Shown here: positions 60,434-64,000 of the stretch, one piece after another | Layout of the letters: every line of letters starts with the position of its first letter | Position numbering within the stretch: position 1 is the first letter of the stretch | NCBI RefSeq assembly: GCF_001620365.2 | Contig: NZ_LQMT02000005.1 | Coordinates: 149,499-213,498, forward strand | Source: Amycolatopsis keratiniphila subsp. keratiniphila | Lineage (GTDB): Bacteria; Actinomycetota; Actinomycetes; Mycobacteriales; Pseudonocardiaceae | Direction of reading: 5' to 3' | Length of the DNA: 64,000 nt | Notes under the pieces: generated by a model | Databases searched by the model: none | Told to the model about the DNA's origin: nothing | What the model saw: the letters and a program-made list of their open reading frames with translations, nothing else | Position numbers and translations under genes: made by a program

Positions 60434-61779
60434 GCGGCGTGCCGGGCAGGCTCGTCGAATTCGTGGAAGCGTTGCGGGAACACGGAATCCCGGCGGGGCC
60501 CAGCGAGACGGTCGACGCGGCCGCGGCACTCGAAGTGCTGGGCCTCGACTCCCGCGAGCAGATGCGGGAAGGGCTCGCGGCCGCGCTCGTCCGGCGCGGT
60601 GGGCAGCGCGCGGTGTTCGACGCGACCTTCGACATCTACTTCCCGCTCGGTGTCGGCGCGCCGTCGCAGGATCCCGTCGACGATCTGGCCGCGCTGCGCG
60701 ACCGGCTCGCCACCGCGCTCGCGGCGAACGACCAGCCGGAGCTGACGCAGCTGGCCGGGCTCGCCGTCGACATGCTGGGGGAGTACGGCGGCACGGCGGG
60801 CAGCGGCGGCTGGTCGGCACATCAGACGTTGGAACGGCTCCAGCCGCAGACGCTCGTGGTCCGCGTGCTCGAAGCGATCCGCGCGGGCGGCCAGGAGGAG
60901 TTCACCGACCGGCTGGACCGCGACGACGTCCGCCGCCGCGTCGAGGGTTTCCGCGGTCTCGTGCGGACCGAGGCACGGCGGCGCGTGGCGGAAGTCCGTG
61001 GCAGGGAACGGGTTTCGCGGCACGCCGTGCCGCCCGCCGCCGACCGCGTCGACTTCCTGCTCGCCAGCCGCGCGCAACTTGCCGAACTCCGCCGGGTCGT
61101 GCAGCCGTTGTCACGCAAGCTCGCCACGCGTTTGGCCGCCCGGCGACGGCGGCACGCGCGCGGGCATATCGATCTGCGCCGGACGCTGCGGCGCTCGCTG
61201 TCCACCGGCGGCGTCCCGATGCGGCCGTCGTACCGGCGGCACCGGCCGGGGCGTCCGGAGATCGTTCTGCTGTGCGACATGTCGGGGTCGGTGGCCGGCT
61301 TCGCGAACTTCACGATGCTGCTGGTGCAGGCTCTGCGCGATCAGTTCAGCAAGGTGCGGGTGTTCGCGTTCATCGACGCCTGCGACGAGATCACCCACCT
61401 CGTCGACACCGGCGCCGCCGATCCCGAAGACCTCGGCGCGCGCATCCTCGCCGACGCGGAATTGACCCGTTGGGACGGGCACAGCGACTACGGGCACGCG
61501 CTCGGCGAGTTCGTCGAGCGCTACCCGGACGCGGTGGGCCCCAGGACGTCCATGCTCATCCTCGGTGACGCCAGGACCAACGGCGGCGACCCGAACCTCG
61601 ACGCGGTGCGCGGGATCGCCGCCGCGGCAAGGCATACGTACTGGCTCAACCCCGAGCGGACCGAGCTGTGGTCCACCGGTGACTCCGAGGCGCACGCGTA
61701 CGCGGAGGTCGTCGAAATGTACGAATGCCGGAACGTGCACCAGCTGACTCGACTGGTGACCCGGCTTCTGCCCGCTTAG
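60430..61779 (+). CDS. CoxE-like VWA-domain protein
   Basis: This 449-residue protein has a helical N-terminal region (RLVEFVEALREHGIPAGPSE, the usual start of the family) and a C-terminal von Willebrand A domain. The metal-ion-dependent adhesion site is visible as DMSGS in VLLCDMSGSVAGFANF near residue 281, with a later Thr/Asp in MLILGDARTNGGDPN. It partners the MoxR ATPase, whose stop overlaps its GTG. Proteins of this pair in CO dehydrogenase operons (CoxE/CoxD) mature the active site. Its stop overlaps that of the convergent lytic transglycosylase gene (TTAG). Confidence 0.88.
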   Translation: MSGVPGRLVEFVEALREHGIPAGPSETVDAAAALEVLGLDSREQMREGLAAALVRRGGQRAVFDATFDIYFPLGVGAPSQDPVDDLAALRDRLATALAANDQPELTQLAGLAVDMLGEYGGTAGSGGWSAHQTLERLQPQTLVVRVLEAIRAGGQEEFTDRLDRDDVRRRVEGFRGLVRTEARRRVAEVRGRERVSRHAVPPAADRVDFLLASRAQLAELRRVVQPLSRKLATRLAARRRRHARGHIDLRRTLRRSLSTGGVPMRPSYRRHRPGRPEIVLLCDMSGSVAGFANFTMLLVQALRDQFSKVRVFAFIDACDEITHLVDTGAADPEDLGARILADAELTRWDGHSDYGHALGEFVERYPDAVGPRTSMLILGDARTNGGDPNLDAVRGIAAAARHTYWLNPERTELWSTGDSEAHAYAEVVEMYECRNVHQLTRLVTRLLPA

Positions 61780-62564
61780 GGCTTCAGAGCCGCTTTCCCA
61801 TAGGCGTCGGCGTTGCTGAACACTTCCTGCCCGTACTGGGTGGAGTTGTTGTAGGTCAGCACTGCGGTCCACCAGCCGGAGGGATCGCCGAGGTCGCCGC
61901 CCCGCGCGCACATGTACCGCGCGGTCGTCTGGGCCGCGTCGTCGATGTTCTGCGGGTCTGGCGCGGCGCCGTCGCCGCTCGCGCGGACGCCGTACCGCTT
62001 CCAGGTGGCGGGCAGGAACTGCATCGGCCCGACCGCGCGGTCCCATTTCGGGTCGCCGTCGAGGGCGCCCTTGTCAGTGTCGACCACCGCCAGCACGCCG
62101 GGGGAGCCGTCGAGCGGGATACCGATGATCGGCGGCGTCACGATGCCGTCCTCACCGGCGCGGGAACCGTCGTGCCGGGCGTGCTGGGACTCGGTCCGGC
62201 CGATCCCGGCGATGGTCGCCCAGGTGATCTCGCAACGCGGAGTGGTCTTCGCGGTCTTCTCGGCCGCGTTCACGTACGCCCGCAGCGCTCGTGAGGGGAT
62301 GTCCGTGTTCTCCGACACCTTCGCGATCCAGGCGTCCTTCGCGGGCTCCGCGGGCAGCGGTCCGGCGTCGCCGGGGATGGCCGAACGCGGGGCGGGTTTG
62401 AGCGCGGGGACCACGAATTCCGGCTTGACCGGCACCGGCTCACGGTCGTTGAGGCTGATCACGACCCAGACGGCACCGGCGACCAAGGCGCCCACGACCA
62501 GGAGCGCGAGCATCACGCAGCCACGCGGGCCACGTTTCCTGGGCGGTTGTTCCCACTGGTCCAT
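61776..62564 (-). CDS. Membrane-anchored lytic transglycosylase
   Basis: This protein of about 262 residues has a cytoplasmic N terminus (MDQWEQPPRKRGPRG), one membrane helix (VMLALLVVGALVAGAVWVVI), a Pro-rich linker and a lytic transglycosylase (SLT/MltB-like) domain. The catalytic Glu lies in WATIAGIGRTESQHARHDG, and the substrate cleft motif is GPMQFLPATWKRYG. It cuts glycan strands of peptidoglycan outside the membrane. ATG 62564 is chosen for the simple anchor architecture; GTG 62609 (VEPVTASS) is an alternative. It converges on the VWA gene with overlapping stops. Confidence 0.87.
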   Translation of the reverse strand: MDQWEQPPRKRGPRGCVMLALLVVGALVAGAVWVVISLNDREPVPVKPEFVVPALKPAPRSAIPGDAGPLPAEPAKDAWIAKVSENTDIPSRALRAYVNAAEKTAKTTPRCEITWATIAGIGRTESQHARHDGSRAGEDGIVTPPIIGIPLDGSPGVLAVVDTDKGALDGDPKWDRAVGPMQFLPATWKRYGVRASGDGAAPDPQNIDDAAQTTARYMCARGGDLGDPSGWWTAVLTYNNSTQYGQEVFSNADAYGKAALKP

Positions 62565-62666
62565 GAGGTCCAGGGTCGAAGGGGACGAAGCGGTCACCGG
62601 TTCCACGGTACGTGACGAATGTGGAGAACTTGTGTGGCCCGCCGTCCGGGTGATGCGGACCACGAC

Positions 62667-62723
62667 CCGCGTTTCGTCCTCTGAACGCGGTACTTGCGCG
62701 TGCAACTACCGCAAGTAGAGGAC
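62667..62723. repeat. Type-A-related compound hairpin
   Basis: CCGCGTT (62667-62673) and AACGCGG (62684-62690) enclose TCGTCCTCTG, nearly the type-A loop. A second stem, TACTTGCG (62691-62698) with CGCAAGTA (62710-62717), follows. GTCCTCT (62676-62682) can also pair with AGAGGAC (62717-62723), so two alternative folds exist. It lies upstream of the divergent lytic transglycosylase and GH5 genes. Confidence 0.6.
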
Positions 62724-62756
62724 CGACTGCGGGGTGCGATCGCCCCCTTTGCCCTG

Positions 62757-62812
62757 TTGACAGCGCTTCGTCCCGATGGTGAGACTAGTCCGCGTTAGGA
62801 AGGTTTCTTAAC
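62757..62812 (+). promoter_or_regulatory. Promoter and possible operator of the GH5 gene
   Basis: TTGACA (62757-62762) is a good -35; GAGACT (62781-62786) after 18 bases is a possible -10. GTTAGGAAGGTTTCTTAAC (62794-62812) is an imperfect palindrome just downstream, where a repressor could bind. The GAAGGAG ribosome binding site is at 62857-62863. Confidence 0.45.
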
Positions 62813-62871
62813 AAGGGCTCGCCGCGCCCCCGCTTCACGGAACGCAACGACGCTTCTGAAGGAGACAAAAA

Positions 62872-64000
62872 GTGGTACGCCCAAGATGGCGGGCGGCGCT
62901 GGTCACGGTGCTCGCGGCCGCATCGGTCCCGATCTCCGCCCAGGCCGCTTCCGCGGCTCCCGTCCGATACGAATCCGAGAACGCGACGATCTCGCGCGGC
63001 GCGGTCGAATCCAATCACGCCGGCTTCACCGGATCCGGCTTCGTCAACTACGACAACGTCACCGGTAGCTACGTCGAGTACACCGTCAACGCGGCGCAAG
63101 CGGGGCCGCACACGCTGACCTTCCGTTACGCCAACGGCACCACCGCCAACCGCCCGCTCGACATCACCGTCAACGGCTCCATCGCCGTCGACGACCTCGG
63201 GTTCGCCGGCACCGGCGCGTGGACGAGCTGGAGTACCGTCACCACCACGGTGAACCTCGCCGCGGGCAGCAACAAGATCCGCACCACCGCCGTCACGTCG
63301 AACGGCGGCCCCAACGCGGACTCGCTGTCGGTCGAAGGCGGCGGCGGTCCGGGCGCCGGGACGCCCGTGTCGATCAACGGCAAGCTCCACGTCTGCGGCG
63401 TCAAACTGTGCAACCAGTACGGCAAGCCCATCCAGCTGCGGGGGATGAGCACGCACGGGATCCAGTGGTACAGCCAGTGCGTGAAGACCGCCTCGCTGGA
63501 CGCACTGGCCAACGACTGGAAGGCAGACATCCTGCGGGTCGCCATGTACATCCAGGACGACGGCTATGAGAGCAACCCGCGCAAGTTCACCGACATGATG
63601 CACAACTACATCGAAGAGGCGACGAAACGCGGGATGTACGTCCTCGTCGACTGGCACCAGCTCGACCCGGGCGACCCGAACGTGAACACCGACCTCGCGA
63701 AGACCTTCTTCACCGAGATCGCCCAGCGGCACAAGGACAAGGTCAACATCATCTACGACGTCGCGAACGAGCCGAACGGCGTCAGCTGGGCGGACGTGAA
63801 GCGGTACGCCGAAGAGGTCATCCCGGTGATCCGTGCGCAGGACCCGGACAGCGTCGTCTTCCTCGGCACGCACGGCTGGTCGACCTTCGGCGTCTCCGAC
63901 CAGCGCGACGAGACCGACATCCTGAACAACCCGGTCAACGCCACCAACATCATGTACACGTTCCACTTCTACGCGGCGTCGCACCAGGACGAGCACTACG
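62872..64000 (+). CDS. Secreted CBM-GH5 endoglucanase (cellulase), 5' part
   Basis: The GTG at 62872 opens a frame of 376 codons that runs off the window. A signal peptide (MVRPRWRAALVTVLAAASVP, ending in AQAASA near residue 29) is followed by a family 35/6-type carbohydrate-binding module (YESENATISRGAVESNHAGF, about 32-150). A Gly-rich linker leads into a GH5 catalytic domain from about residue 165 (HVCGVKLCNQYGKPIQLRGM). The acid/base Glu is Glu300 in IIYDVANEPNGVSW; the nucleophile lies beyond the window. The subfamily looks like bacterial endo-1,4-glucanases (GH5_2). The GAAGGAG site before the GTG supports the start. Confidence 0.92.
   Translation, partial: MVRPRWRAALVTVLAAASVPISAQAASAAPVRYESENATISRGAVESNHAGFTGSGFVNYDNVTGSYVEYTVNAAQAGPHTLTFRYANGTTANRPLDITVNGSIAVDDLGFAGTGAWTSWSTVTTTVNLAAGSNKIRTTAVTSNGGPNADSLSVEGGGGPGAGTPVSINGKLHVCGVKLCNQYGKPIQLRGMSTHGIQWYSQCVKTASLDALANDWKADILRVAMYIQDDGYESNPRKFTDMMHNYIEEATKRGMYVLVDWHQLDPGDPNVNTDLAKTFFTEIAQRHKDKVNIIYDVANEPNGVSWADVKRYAEEVIPVIRAQDPDSVVFLGTHGWSTFGVSDQRDETDILNNPVNATNIMYTFHFYAASHQDEHY

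Noticed and set aside
57950..60820. Minus-strand frame of 956 codons across the MFS and MoxR genes
   Set aside because: It crosses two real genes and their gap, is extremely rich in His/Arg/Gln, and has no recognisable domain.

Overview
The window looks like a chromosomal segment of a high-GC, mycolic-acid-free actinomycete of the Pseudonocardiaceae, most likely Amycolatopsis or a close relative. The reasons are the very high GC with strong third-position bias, frequent GTG starts, an actinobacterial ftsZ-pgeF-yggS-sepF-yggT-divIVA block, an actinobacterial ileS T-box leader and SAM-IV riboswitch, a sigK/rskA locus like that of Mycobacterium, and a 13E12-type DUF222/HNH gene. The genus is an inference from gene content. 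No rRNA, tRNA, CRISPR array or prophage was seen.

Layout. 1-6 kb: two secreted hydrolases, class II DAHP synthase (aroG), a WS/DGAT acyltransferase and a DinB-like protein. 6-11.7 kb: a complete sigK-type locus with divergent arms (ufaA1-like methyltransferase and DUF1295 on the minus strand; FAD oxidoreductase, DUF1365, sigK and rskA on the plus strand). The arms are driven by back-to-back SigK-like promoters that predict leaderless transcripts. 11.9-17.4 kb: the distal cell-division block ftsZ to divIVA, without ftsQ/murC in front of it. 17.4-22.7 kb: FUSC-family membrane protein, DUF4279 protein, DUF222-HNH protein and a TPR-like protein. 22.8-31.2 kb: T-box-controlled isoleucyl-tRNA synthetase, penicillin-binding transpeptidase, ArsR regulator, K+/H+-type antiporter and secreted M23 protein. 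31.3-36.2 kb: SAM-IV riboswitch with a class V aminotransferase, membrane protein, lspA and an RluD-type pseudouridine synthase, then a palindrome cluster and a Pro-rich DNA-binding-like protein. 36.3-42.3 kb: a tandem DUF885 double protein, an LLM oxidoreductase ending in a 162-bp MITE, a Ppx/GppA protein and a 59-residue acidic protein. 42.3-49.8 kb: GH65 phosphorylase with beta-phosphoglucomutase, TetR and thioesterase with paired operators, SnoaL protein, ROK regulator with a DasR-like site upstream, and a zf-HC2 anti-sigma/SigC-like pair. 49.9-54.9 kb: IorAB-type molybdenum hydroxylase, PucR regulator and aldo/keto reductase. 55.2-64 kb: methyltransferase, aldo/keto reductase with WYL regulator, MFS exporter, MoxR/VWA pair, lytic transglycosylase and the 5' part of a CBM-GH5 cellulase cut by the window end.

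The most unusual non-coding signal is a set of long, often perfect palindromes. Their arms mostly begin with YRTGAA(x)GG, and they belong to at least four families with near-identical copies (TGTCATGAAAGGGTCGTTCAGGAC; ATGAACGGTCCGTTCCTTGC; GCCGCATTTAGTCCTCTGAA; CCGTGAAGGCCTCCTT). They fill four of the five convergent gene gaps that are not simply overlapping stop codons, which suggests bidirectional terminators or a repeat family spread into 3' ends. Other regulatory observations are the leaderless start signals, the duplicated TetR operator with a third copy inside a neighbouring gene, and a WYL/MFS operator.
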